A stretch of 64,000 nt of DNA from Actinoplanes sp. DH11 (GTDB lineage Bacteria; Actinomycetota; Actinomycetes; Mycobacteriales; Micromonosporaceae). Made by a program: the position numbers and the translations under genes. Of the stretch, positions 43,636-51,993 are shown piece by piece. The stretch is from contig NZ_JAHWGU010000021.1 of NCBI RefSeq assembly GCF_020873875.1, forward strand, positions 109,222 to 173,221, in the 5' to 3' direction. Under the pieces are notes generated by a model. The model ran no database searches, was not told the DNA's origin, and saw only the letters and a list, made by a program, of their open reading frames with translations. Positions within the stretch are counted from its first letter, which is position 1; every line of letters starts with the position of its first letter.

Positions 43636-43651
43636 CGTGACGGCCGTCACA
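43636..43651. promoter_or_regulatory. CRP-like palindrome
   Basis: The 14-base palindrome GTGACGGCCGTCAC, followed by A, matches the TGTGA-N6-TCACA pattern of Crp/GlxR-type regulators at all but one outer position when read on the minus strand. It lies between the aspS leader and lipA and could serve either promoter. Confidence 0.4.
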
Positions 43652-43717
43652 GGAACCGCCACGTGAGCCTCGTCGCCCATGCGTCCCGCCGCGCCCGTGC
43701 GGGCGTATCTTCGGGTT

Positions 43718-44641
43718 GTGACCATTGCTCCCGAGGGCCGCCGCATGCTGCGCATCGAGGCGCGGAACGCTGAGACTCCCATCGAGCGGAAGCCGCCGTG
43801 GATCAAAGTCAAGGCGAAGATGGGCCCCGAGTACACCGAGATGCGCGGGCTCGTCCAGAAAGAGGGACTGCACACGGTCTGTCAGGAGGCCGGCTGTCCC
43901 AACATCTACGAATGCTGGGAAGATCGCGAGGCCACCTTCCTGATCGGTGGCGACCAGTGCACCAGGCGCTGTGACTTCTGCCAGATCGACACCGGCAAGC
44001 CCGCCGAGTTCGACGCCGACGAGCCCCGCCGGGTCGGTGAGTCAGTCGCCACCATGGGCCTGAAGTACGCGACGGTCACGGGCGTGGCCCGCGACGACCT
44101 GCCCGACGGCGGTGCCTGGCTCTACGCCGAGACCGTCCGGCAGATCCACAAACTCCAGCCCGGCTGCGGCGTGGAGCTGCTGATCCCCGACTTCAACGCC
44201 GACCCGGACCAGCTGGCCGAGGTCTTCGGCGCGGCGCCCGAGGTGCTCGCCCACAACGTCGAGACGGTTCCGCGCATCTTCAAGCGGATCCGCCCCGGCT
44301 TCCGTTACGAACGCTCCCTCGACGTGATCACGCAGGCCCGTGCGGCAGGTCTGGTCACCAAGAGCAACCTGATCCTCGGCATGGGTGAGGAGCGGCACGA
44401 GATCTCGGCCGCGCTGCGCGACCTGCACGCGGCCGGCTGCGAGCTGATCACCATCACGCAGTACCTCCGGCCCACCCCGCGGCACCACCCGGTGGAGCGG
44501 TGGGTCAAGCCGGAAGAGTTCGTCGAGCTGCGTGACGAGGCCGAGCAGATCGGTTTCGCCGGCGTGATGAGCGGGCCCCTGGTCCGGTCGTCGTACCGGG
44601 CGGGCCGGCTCTACAAGCAGGCCCTCGAAGCGCGCGGCTGA
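43718..44641 (+). CDS. lipA: Lipoyl synthase (radical SAM)
   Basis: LipA inserts two sulfurs into protein-bound octanoate. The 307-residue enzyme has the auxiliary cluster cysteines Cys55, Cys60 and Cys66 (VCQEAGCPNIYEC), the radical SAM triad Cys81, Cys85 and Cys88 (CTRRCDFC) and the C-terminal RSSYRAG that provides the serine ligand. The GTG start before TIAPEGRRMLRIEARN fits the actinobacterial family; 13 further codons upstream are open. It is separated from lipB by the convergent aspS gene. ErpA at 9.4 kb is a likely cluster donor. Confidence 0.96.
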   Translation: MTIAPEGRRMLRIEARNAETPIERKPPWIKVKAKMGPEYTEMRGLVQKEGLHTVCQEAGCPNIYECWEDREATFLIGGDQCTRRCDFCQIDTGKPAEFDADEPRRVGESVATMGLKYATVTGVARDDLPDGGAWLYAETVRQIHKLQPGCGVELLIPDFNADPDQLAEVFGAAPEVLAHNVETVPRIFKRIRPGFRYERSLDVITQARAAGLVTKSNLILGMGEERHEISAALRDLHAAGCELITITQYLRPTPRHHPVERWVKPEEFVELRDEAEQIGFAGVMSGPLVRSSYRAGRLYKQALEARG

Positions 44642-44661
44642 CCGGCCGGTCCGACCTTCGC

Positions 44662-44700
44662 CAGAACCCCCGGGGAGCCGTGCGGCTCCCCGGGGTTCTG
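44662..44700. terminator. Strong terminator after lipA
   Basis: Two stacked helices of nine and eight base pairs (CAGAACCCC and GGGGAGCC with their complements) are separated by a one-base bulge and closed by GTGC. It is shared with the convergent small gene. Confidence 0.88.
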
Positions 44701-44703
44701 CTG

Positions 44704-44898
44704 TCACTTCTTCTTCTTGGCCTTCTTGCTCTTCTTCCCGGCGGGCGCCGCCGCGGTCGTCGCCGGCTCCGCCGACGGCATCAGCAGCTTGCCGAACACC
44801 AGCACCAGCGGCGCGATCCACGCCCACCAGGGCACACCGGAACCCGGCCCGAACAGGCCGTCGACCACCTGGTAGCTCACATCGAGAGCGTCATCCAT
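44704..44898 (-). CDS. Small membrane protein with lysine-rich tail
   Basis: A 64-residue protein, MDDALDVSY at the start, one membrane helix (about 22-42, VPWWAWIAPLVLVFGKLL) and a C-terminal tail ending KKSKKAKKKK. The ATG is preferred over one nine codons upstream because the shorter form has a GAGGACG ribosome-like site. It is similar in build to small actinobacterial proteins of unknown role. The Lys-rich tail could bind nucleic acid or acidic lipid; that is a guess. Confidence 0.7.
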   Translation of the reverse strand: MDDALDVSYQVVDGLFGPGSGVPWWAWIAPLVLVFGKLLMPSAEPATTAAAPAGKKSKKAKKKK

Positions 44899-44959
44899 AA
44901 CGTCCTCCGCGGGGTTGAGGGGCAACGGCCCTCATCATCGGCGCTCCCCCGCCGGGTCT

Positions 44960-47824
44960 TTAGGAATCCAGCAGGCCCAGCCGGCGGGCCACCGCGGCCG
45001 CCTCGACCCGGTTGCTCACCTCCAGTTTCGCGATGATCCGGGAGACGTGCACGCTCGCCGTCTTCGGCGAGATGAACAGCTCCCGGGCGATCCCGCTGTT
45101 GCTCTGCCCCTCCGCCACCAGCCGCAGCACCTCCCGCTCCCGGGCGGTAAGCACCTCGGACCCGCCCGCCCGCTGCCCCGGCACCACCACCGCCGGTCCG
45201 GACCGCACGCCGGGCCGCAGCCCGAGCCGCCGGCCCAGCGTGTCGGCGGCCGCGACAAGCGGACCGGCGCCCAGCCCGGCGGCGATCTCGACGGCCTCGG
45301 CCAGCGCCTCGGACGCGGCCTGCCGGTCGGCGGCCACCGCCTCGGCACCGGCCAGCAGCGCCCCGGCCAGCTGATGGAGCTGACCGTCCGCCCGCCAGGC
45401 CCGGGCCGCCGCCCGCCAGAGGTCACCGTCGCCAGCGGAGCGGCGCGCCGTCACCTCGGCGGCGCAGGCCCGCTCCGCCGGGTAGCGGGCCGGCAACGCG
45501 TCCGCCACCTCCCGGATCGCCTCGTGCAGGTCGTCGTCGGCGACGCCGGCCGCCGCCACGAGAAGCGGCCAGCCGTATCGGGGGCGCTCCACGACACCCG
45601 GGTCCCGCACCGCGCCCCGGGCCACGGCCCGGGCACCGGCCATGTCACCTGCCGCGTGGGCCGCCACGATCCGCAGCTCCAGCAGGCTCACCCGATGCTC
45701 GGCGGTGAGGAACGGCCGCGCCAGGAACCCGGTGGCCCGGGTGACCAGGGCCACCGCACCGTCGTGACCGCGAGCCAGCCGGATCCGGGCACGCAACCGC
45801 AGCCACGCCACGGCCAGGACGCCGGGCGGGTCCTGCCGGGCCGCCTCGGCGAGCCGGGCGTCCGCCTCGTCCCACCGGCCCAGGGCCATCAGCGCCTCGG
45901 CGTAGTTCGCCATCAGGTAGACCCCGGTGGTCCGGCTCACCCCGACCCGGTCGGCGTGCGGGATCCCCTCGGCGGCAGCCGCCGCCGACTCCTCGTATCT
46001 GCCCAGCTCGAACAGGGCGTCCGAGATGTTGACCAGGCCCTGGGAGAGGTTCGGCACGTCGCCGGAGGACCGGGCCCGATCGACCGCCCGCAGCATGTCC
46101 GGCATCGCCTCCTCGACGAGGATCCGCCCGCCGCAGACCTGGCCGAGGGTGATCTCGGCGGCCACCTGCGACGCCTCGTCACCGAACTCGGCGGCGGCCG
46201 ACCGCACCTCCTGCCCGATCCGGGCCGCCTCGGCACCGTCGATGCCGGCGATCTGGTAGGCCACGTCGCCGAGCAGTTTCAGCCACGGCAGGCCGCGCGG
46301 CGCCAGCCGGAGCAACCGGTAGGCCTCGCGGGTCTCCCGCTCGCCGTCCGTCTTGCCCGCGTTGCGCAGCAGTTTCGCCCGCCGGATCAGCAGCCGCGCC
46401 GCCCGCAACGGCTCGGCCTCGGCGTCGAGGTCGCCGAGCGCCGCCCGGGTCAGGCTCAGCGCCCGCATGTGGTCACCGGACTGGATCGCGACGAGCGCCG
46501 CCTCCTCCAGCAGGTCCAGCTGGGTGGTGCCGAGCAGGGTGGCCGCGTCGGGCACCTGCTCCCACAGCTCGAGCACCCGGTCGAGCAGCCGGGCCTGCTC
46601 GGCATGGGCGAACCGGCTGCTCGCCGACTCGGCCGCGCGGCGAGCCGCGACGAGCGCCCGCGGATGGTCGTGGGCCGCGTGCCAGTGGTGGGCGATCTCG
46701 GCCGGCGCCCGCTCCATCGAGATCAGCTGCGGCTCGGCCTCCAGCGCCTCCGCGTATCGCGCGTGCAGCCGGGCGTGCTCCCCGGGCAGCAGGTCGTCGT
46801 GCACCGCCTCGCGGACCAGCGCGTGCCGGAACTCGTAACCCTCGTCGGGGTCGAGCACGATCAGCCGGGCCGCGATCGCGGCGCGCAGCGCGGACTCCAG
46901 CGCCGTCTCGTCCATCCCGGCGACCCGGGCCAGCAGCTCGTGGCCGAACCGGGTGCCACCGACCGCCGCCACCCGCAGCACCCGCTGCGACGGCTCGGGC
47001 AGCTGGTCGACCCGGGAGAGCAGCAGGTCGCGCAGGGTCTCCGGGATGTCACCGCACCCGGGGTCGCCGGACGCGGCGAACTGCTCGATGAAGAACGGGA
47101 TGCCCTGCGCCCGCTCGCAGACCGTGTCGACGGTCGGCGGGTCGGGCTCGGTGCCGAGCAGGTGACCGAGCAGCTCGGCGGTGCCGTCGCGGTCCAGCCG
47201 GTCGAGCTCGAACCGTTGCACGCCGCGGACCCGGTCGAGCTCGGCGAGGAACGGCCGCAGCGGATGGCCGCGGTGCAGCTCGTCGGTGCGGTACGTCGCG
47301 ACGAGCAGCAACCGGCGCACCCGCACCGACCGCAGCAGGAAAGCGATCAGGTCACGGGTGGACCGGTCGGCCCAGTGCAGGTCCTCGATCATGAGCAGCA
47401 CCGGACGCTCCTCGGCGAGCCGGCCGAAGAGGGAGCCGACCAGCTCGAACAGGTGGCCCCGGCGAGACTCGCCGTGCTCCTGTGCCGGGCCCAGCTCGGG
47501 CAGCAGCCGGGCGAACTCGGCCTCCCGCCCGTCGAAGACGGCCCGCCCCTCCCGCCGGACCAGCTCCCGCAGCGCGGCCGCGAACGGCGCGAACGGCAGG
47601 CCCTCCTCACCCAGCTCCAGGCAGTGCCCGACCAGGATGCGGACCGGCTCGTCGCCGAGCGACCGGCAGAACTCCTCGATCAGCCGGGTCTTGCCGACCC
47701 CGGCCTCGCCGCCGACCAGCACGGCCGACGGCTCGTCGCCACGAACCCGTTTCAGTGCCTCGTGCAGCGTGGCCAGGTCGGCCTCGCGGCCGACCAGGAC
47801 CGTGCTGTGGGCACCTACTGCCAT
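44960..47824 (-). CDS. Large ATP-binding LuxR-family regulator (LAL type)
   Basis: A 954-residue transcription regulator. The N-terminal AAA module has Walker A VLVGGEAGVGKTRL (about residues 35-48) and Walker B VLLMIEDLHWAD. A long TPR-like helical middle follows (about 380-850), and the C-terminus holds a LuxR helix-turn-helix, LTAREREVLRLVAEGQSNSGIARELFISPKTASVHV. LAL regulators are usually pathway-specific activators; no target is adjacent. An ATG four codons earlier is equally possible. A 51-residue gene lies 44 bases upstream on the same strand. Confidence 0.92.
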   Translation of the reverse strand: MAVGAHSTVLVGREADLATLHEALKRVRGDEPSAVLVGGEAGVGKTRLIEEFCRSLGDEPVRILVGHCLELGEEGLPFAPFAAALRELVRREGRAVFDGREAEFARLLPELGPAQEHGESRRGHLFELVGSLFGRLAEERPVLLMIEDLHWADRSTRDLIAFLLRSVRVRRLLLVATYRTDELHRGHPLRPFLAELDRVRGVQRFELDRLDRDGTAELLGHLLGTEPDPPTVDTVCERAQGIPFFIEQFAASGDPGCGDIPETLRDLLLSRVDQLPEPSQRVLRVAAVGGTRFGHELLARVAGMDETALESALRAAIAARLIVLDPDEGYEFRHALVREAVHDDLLPGEHARLHARYAEALEAEPQLISMERAPAEIAHHWHAAHDHPRALVAARRAAESASSRFAHAEQARLLDRVLELWEQVPDAATLLGTTQLDLLEEAALVAIQSGDHMRALSLTRAALGDLDAEAEPLRAARLLIRRAKLLRNAGKTDGERETREAYRLLRLAPRGLPWLKLLGDVAYQIAGIDGAEAARIGQEVRSAAAEFGDEASQVAAEITLGQVCGGRILVEEAMPDMLRAVDRARSSGDVPNLSQGLVNISDALFELGRYEESAAAAAEGIPHADRVGVSRTTGVYLMANYAEALMALGRWDEADARLAEAARQDPPGVLAVAWLRLRARIRLARGHDGAVALVTRATGFLARPFLTAEHRVSLLELRIVAAHAAGDMAGARAVARGAVRDPGVVERPRYGWPLLVAAAGVADDDLHEAIREVADALPARYPAERACAAEVTARRSAGDGDLWRAAARAWRADGQLHQLAGALLAGAEAVAADRQAASEALAEAVEIAAGLGAGPLVAAADTLGRRLGLRPGVRSGPAVVVPGQRAGGSEVLTAREREVLRLVAEGQSNSGIARELFISPKTASVHVSRIIAKLEVSNRVEAAAVARRLGLLDS

Positions 47825-47868
47825 GGGGTCGAGCATGCCATGCGGGTACGACAGGCCGGCCGTACCGA

Positions 47869-48024
47869 TCACGGCGCCGACCGCCGCTTCAGGCGCGGCC
47901 ATCGAGGGGACCGGCCGGGCCGGACGGAGCGGGCCAGCCGGTACGCCTCGGCTTCGCGTACCAGCTCCTGCGACTGGCGGCGGATCAGATCGAGCTGGAT
48001 CTCGGGGTTGGTGAACGGGATCAT
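47869..48024 (-). CDS. Small basic helical protein
   Basis: A 51-residue protein, MIPFTNPEIQLDLIRRQSQELVREAEAYRLARS, then an Arg/Pro-rich tail. A GAGGAG site seven bases before the ATG supports translation. Short proteins of this kind (hydrophobic start, a charged helix RRQSQELVREAEAYR) are common in actinomycetes near regulators. It may share a transcript with the LuxR gene. No function is known. Confidence 0.68.
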   Translation of the reverse strand: MIPFTNPEIQLDLIRRQSQELVREAEAYRLARSVRPGRSPRWPRLKRRSAP

Positions 48025-48228
48025 CACGCTGCTCCTCGCGGTCGGTGTCTCGCCTGGTGTCTCGCTTGCAACACCGACTCTTCGCGTGAAGGCAGCCACC
48101 GGGCATGGGGACGGAGCCGCATTCCGTGGCACCCGCCGTCCTTACTCCGGCCGTCCGGCGCCTTACTTCGCGCCACCGAGGTGCCCGGGCCGCCGTAAGG
48201 TACCTGAGCCCCACTACACTTTGCGGCT

Positions 48229-48921
48229 ATGGCAAAGCCCCAGGAGAAGGTGTCGTTTCGCGAGCGCCTGAAGCAGATCGGCCAGGTGTTCTCGTTCACG
48301 GCGAAGCAGGACAAGTGGTTCGTCCCGCTGGTCATCGCGGCGGTTGCGATCCCGCTGGCGCTCACCGTGCTCGTCGTGCTGCTCACCGGGAGCTGGGTCT
48401 GGGTCCCGGTCGGCATCCTTCTCACGATGCTGGCCGTGCTGATCGTGCTCAACCTGCGGTCCAACACCGCGATGATGAACGTGGCGGAGGGCCAGCCCGG
48501 CGCCGCAGCGTCGCTCATGGAGAACATGCGCGGCGACTGGCGGGTGCGCCCGGCGGCGAGCTCCACCACCCAGTTCGACATGGTCCACGTGGTGATCGGC
48601 CGCCCCGGCGTCATCCTGCTCGCCGAGGGTGACCCGCAGCGCGTCAAGGCCCTGCTGGGCCAGGAGCGCCGCCGCCTCGTCAAGGTCATCGGCAACGCGC
48701 CGCTCTACGACTACGTGATCGGCTCCGACGAGGGCCAGCTGCCGGTCCGCAAGCTGCGGTCGACCATGCTGAAGCTGCCGCGCAACCTCACCGGCAAGGA
48801 CGTCAACGCCCTCGACAAGCGCCTCGGCGCCCTGATGGCCCGTCCGCAGATGCCGAAGGGCGCGATCCCGAAGAACATGCGGCCCAGCAAGGGCGCGTTC
48901 CGCCAGCAGCGGCCCCGCTGA
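48229..48921 (+). CDS. DUF4191 membrane protein
   Basis: A 230-residue protein with two membrane helices at about 33-80 after a basic N-terminus with KDKWFVP-like KQDKWFVPL. The soluble remainder includes FDMVHVVIGRPGVILLAEGDPQRVKALLGQE and a basic C-terminus. This is DUF4191, which follows lipA in M. tuberculosis (Rv2219). Here it is separated from lipA by the LuxR gene. A TACACT element just upstream could be the -10. Function unknown. Confidence 0.88.
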   Translation: MAKPQEKVSFRERLKQIGQVFSFTAKQDKWFVPLVIAAVAIPLALTVLVVLLTGSWVWVPVGILLTMLAVLIVLNLRSNTAMMNVAEGQPGAAASLMENMRGDWRVRPAASSTTQFDMVHVVIGRPGVILLAEGDPQRVKALLGQERRRLVKVIGNAPLYDYVIGSDEGQLPVRKLRSTMLKLPRNLTGKDVNALDKRLGALMARPQMPKGAIPKNMRPSKGAFRQQRPR

Positions 48922-48927
48922 CCCGCA

Positions 48928-48983
48928 CGGGTTGCGCGTGCCCGCGGCAGGCTCAACCCGGAACCCGCGGCACGCGCGACCCG
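48928..48983 (+). terminator. Terminator-like imperfect hairpin after the DUF4191 gene
   Basis: Arms of about 19 bases (starting CGGGTTGCGCGTGCC and ending GGCACGCGCGACCCG) pair with one mismatch and one bulge around a loop of roughly 17 bases. It marks the border between the core block and the secretion locus. Confidence 0.7.
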
Positions 48984-49063
48984 GAAGAGGACATCGACAG
49001 GCGCCTCCATGATCGGCCCGGGAAGATAGCCTCGGCGTACGCCTTCCCGAAGGAGTCGCGCCC

Positions 49064-50713
49064 GTGGTCAGCACCCTGGCGGTCCCCGGCACCTACCCCA
49101 CCCTGCGCGACGCTCTCGAGGTCGCACCGGACGGCGCGGTCATCACGCTGGCGCCGGGCACCTACCGGGAACGGCTGGACCTGACCGGCCGCACCCTGAC
49201 GATCCGGGGCAGCGGGGCGGACGACGACGGGGCGTCGATAACGGCGTCCGGCCTGGACGGCCCCGCCCTGTCCAGCACGAACGGCGACGTTACGGTCGAG
49301 GACGTGACGATCGTCGCCGGCGACTACCCGGCCGTGACGGTCACCGGCGGCCGCCTCACGCTGCGGCGGTGCGAGCTGACCGCGGGCTACGGCGCCGGGG
49401 TGCAGGCGACCGGTGGCGCCACGGTCGAGGCGTCCGGGACGAGGGTGGTGCGTGCCCAGCACGGTTTCGTCTTCTCCGACGCCGGTGGCACCGTGGATTC
49501 GTGCGAGGTGCGTGGCGTCTCGGACGACGGGGTGATCGTGCGGCTGGGCGCCGACCCGGTGCTGCGGGGGACGACGGTGGCGGACTGCGGTTACCGGGGG
49601 ATCTACGTCTACCAGGCGGGACGGCCGGTGATCGAGCGCTGCGAGGTCTCCGGAACGGGCGGCGCGGGCATCGTGGCGGCGCACGGCAGCGCACCCCGGA
49701 TCGTGGAGACCTGGGTGCATCAGACGGCGGGGTCGGGCATCGTGGTCGGCCCCGGCTGCACGGCCGTGGTCGAGCAGTGCCGGGTCGAGCACACCGCCGA
49801 GCCGGCCGTGGACGTCGACCCGTCGGCCACCGCCGCCGTGACGTTGAGCGAGAACGCCGGGCTGCCCCGGTCGACGGGCGCCGGTCAGGACGCCGCCGAG
49901 GTGGACCGGCTGCTCACCGAGCTGGATTCGATGATCGGGCTGGCCGGCGTCAAGGGCGAGGTCCGCGCGCTGATCGACGAGATCCAGGTGAACGAGTGGC
50001 GGCGCGGCGCGGGCCTGTCGGTCGGGGCGGTCAGCCACCATCTGATCTTCACGGGCGCTCCCGGCACGGGTAAGACGACCGTCGCCCGCATCTACGGCCA
50101 GTTGCTGAAGGCGCTGGGTGTGCTGCCGCACGGGCAGTTCCGGGAGGTGTCCCGGCGCGACCTGGTGGGGCAGTACATCGGGCACACCGCCGAGAAGGCC
50201 ACCTCGGTGTTCGAGGCCGCGATGGGCGGCGTGCTCTTCATCGACGAGGCGTACACGCTGGCCCGGGCCGGTGGTGCGGCAGCCGATTTCGGCCAGGAGG
50301 CGATCGACACCCTGGTGAAGCTGATGGAGGACCACCGGGACCAGGTGGCGGTGATCGTCGCCGGGTACACCCGGGAGATGGCCGACTTCCTGGACGCGAA
50401 CTCGGGTCTGGCGTCCCGGTTCGCGAAGACGCTGGAGTTCGAGAACTACGGCCCGGACGAGCTGGTGCGGATCGCCGACCGGATCGCCCGCAACGACGAC
50501 TACGTGTTCGCCGCGGGTGTGCCGACCGCGTTGCACGAGCACTTCTCGGCGGTGGAGCGGGACCGCAACTTCGGCAACGCCCGGGAAGCCCGCAAACTGC
50601 TCGAAGGCATGCGCAAGGCCCAGTCGGGGCGGCTGCGGGCGATGGGCCGGATGCCGAGCCGCGACGACCTGCGGACGCTGATGCTCGACGACCTGCGCGC
50701 CGCGACCCGGTGA
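49064..50713 (+). CDS. Beta-helix plus AAA ATPase fusion (EccA-like, type VII secretion)
   Basis: A 549-residue protein. Residues 1-270 are right-handed beta-helix repeats (TYPTLRDALEVAPDGAVI, then strands such as PVIERCEVSGTGGAGI). Residues 280-549 form a CbxX/CfxQ-type AAA domain with GLAGVKGEVRALID, Walker A FTGAPGTGKTTVAR (about 329-342), Walker B GVLFIDEAYTLA and the sensor RFAKTLEFENY. The AAA half matches EccA of ESX systems, but ESX EccA has a TPR N-terminus. Its place at the head of the secretion locus supports a role in substrate handling. GTG start. Confidence 0.85.
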   Translation: MVSTLAVPGTYPTLRDALEVAPDGAVITLAPGTYRERLDLTGRTLTIRGSGADDDGASITASGLDGPALSSTNGDVTVEDVTIVAGDYPAVTVTGGRLTLRRCELTAGYGAGVQATGGATVEASGTRVVRAQHGFVFSDAGGTVDSCEVRGVSDDGVIVRLGADPVLRGTTVADCGYRGIYVYQAGRPVIERCEVSGTGGAGIVAAHGSAPRIVETWVHQTAGSGIVVGPGCTAVVEQCRVEHTAEPAVDVDPSATAAVTLSENAGLPRSTGAGQDAAEVDRLLTELDSMIGLAGVKGEVRALIDEIQVNEWRRGAGLSVGAVSHHLIFTGAPGTGKTTVARIYGQLLKALGVLPHGQFREVSRRDLVGQYIGHTAEKATSVFEAAMGGVLFIDEAYTLARAGGAAADFGQEAIDTLVKLMEDHRDQVAVIVAGYTREMADFLDANSGLASRFAKTLEFENYGPDELVRIADRIARNDDYVFAAGVPTALHEHFSAVERDRNFGNAREARKLLEGMRKAQSGRLRAMGRMPSRDDLRTLMLDDLRAATR

Positions 50714-50766
50714 CGATCATGACTACGCCGCTAGGATGGTTCCACTACGGACGGTAGGGGGCGGAT

Positions 50767-51993
50767 GTGGCACTTCAAGGGCGGCAGCGCACCGGGCCGC
50801 AGCAGCGCCGGCCGCCTCCGGGCCCGGGTCCGGCTTCGGGTCCGCCTCCGGGTCCGGGACCGACGGTTCGGCCGGTGCCCCGCCGCGGCCACCTGGGCCC
50901 GTTCGGCCTCGCCCGTATCCTGACCATCGAGGGCGCGCTACTTCTGATCATCGGCGCCGCCACCCAGGGCCTCGTGCCCGCTCTGATCACCACGGTGGCC
51001 GCCGCCTCGGTGCTGGCCGTGGTCCTGGCCCGCAAGCAGGGCCGCTGGTGGCTGGAGCACCGCTCGCTGACGAGCGACCACCGCCGGCGCCGGGCGGCCC
51101 GCCGCGAGGTGGAGCAGGGCCCGGTCCTGGCCGCGCTGCGCACGATCGCGCCCGGCCTGACCGTCCACGACCGCGACGACCGCACCGGTGTGGCCCGCGA
51201 CGAGTCCGGCTGGTTCGGTGTGGTGGCCCTCGACCCGCCCGCGCCTGTCCCGCTGGAGACGCTCACCGCCCAGCTGGCCGCGACCGAGCAGCCCGGCATC
51301 ACCCTCGAACTCGTCACGCACACGGTCCCCGCCCCGAGCCCGGACCTGCCCGCCGCGTCGCCGGCCGGCGCCTCCTACCGTCAGCTCGCCGCGACGATCA
51401 GCCCGGCCCCGGTTCCCGCACATCGCGAGGCGACCGTGAGTGTCCGGGTCGACGCCCGGGCGCTGGCCGAATCCGTTCAGGACCACACCACCGACCCGGA
51501 GTCCGCCGCCACGCTCACGGCCGCGCTCACCCGCAAGGTCGCGACAAATCTGCGCCGGCTCGGCGTCACCGGCCGCGTCCTCGACTCCGCGGAGCTGCTG
51601 GCCCTGCTGGCCCGCTCCTGCGACGTCGAAGCCGGGCCCGAAGCGGTGGACGAGGAGTGGACCCACTGGCGCTCGAACCATCTGGTGCACCGGACCTACT
51701 GGCTTGAGACCTGGCCGAATTCGATCACCGAGATCGGCCCGCTGTTCGCCTGGGCCGCGACCGCTCCCGCCGCCCGGACCACCGTCGCGCTGATCGTCGG
51801 CGCGAGCACCGGCGACGACCCGGCGATCCGCGCCTTCGTCCGCCTCGCCACCCGCCCCGGCGCCGGCTGGGAAACCCTCGACCGGGTGCTGCAGGAGGGG
51901 GTGCGCCGGGCCGACGGCGAGCTGCGCCCGCTCGACGGCGAGCACGGACCCGCGACCTACGCGACGGCACCGACGGGAGGCGGGGCGGGATGA
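50767..51993 (+). CDS. eccE: Type VII secretion membrane protein EccE
   Basis: The 408-residue protein has a Pro-rich cytoplasmic start, two adjacent helices at about 48-88 and a large soluble domain. RGHLGPFGLARILTIEGALLL, ARKQGRWWLEHR and the ESGWFGVVALDPPAPVPLETL region are those expected for EccE. In ESX complexes EccE sits at the periphery of the membrane channel. GTG start. Its 3' end overlaps the next gene by four bases. Confidence 0.85.
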   Translation: MALQGRQRTGPQQRRPPPGPGPASGPPPGPGPTVRPVPRRGHLGPFGLARILTIEGALLLIIGAATQGLVPALITTVAAASVLAVVLARKQGRWWLEHRSLTSDHRRRRAARREVEQGPVLAALRTIAPGLTVHDRDDRTGVARDESGWFGVVALDPPAPVPLETLTAQLAATEQPGITLELVTHTVPAPSPDLPAASPAGASYRQLAATISPAPVPAHREATVSVRVDARALAESVQDHTTDPESAATLTAALTRKVATNLRRLGVTGRVLDSAELLALLARSCDVEAGPEAVDEEWTHWRSNHLVHRTYWLETWPNSITEIGPLFAWAATAPAARTTVALIVGASTGDDPAIRAFVRLATRPGAGWETLDRVLQEGVRRADGELRPLDGEHGPATYATAPTGGGAG

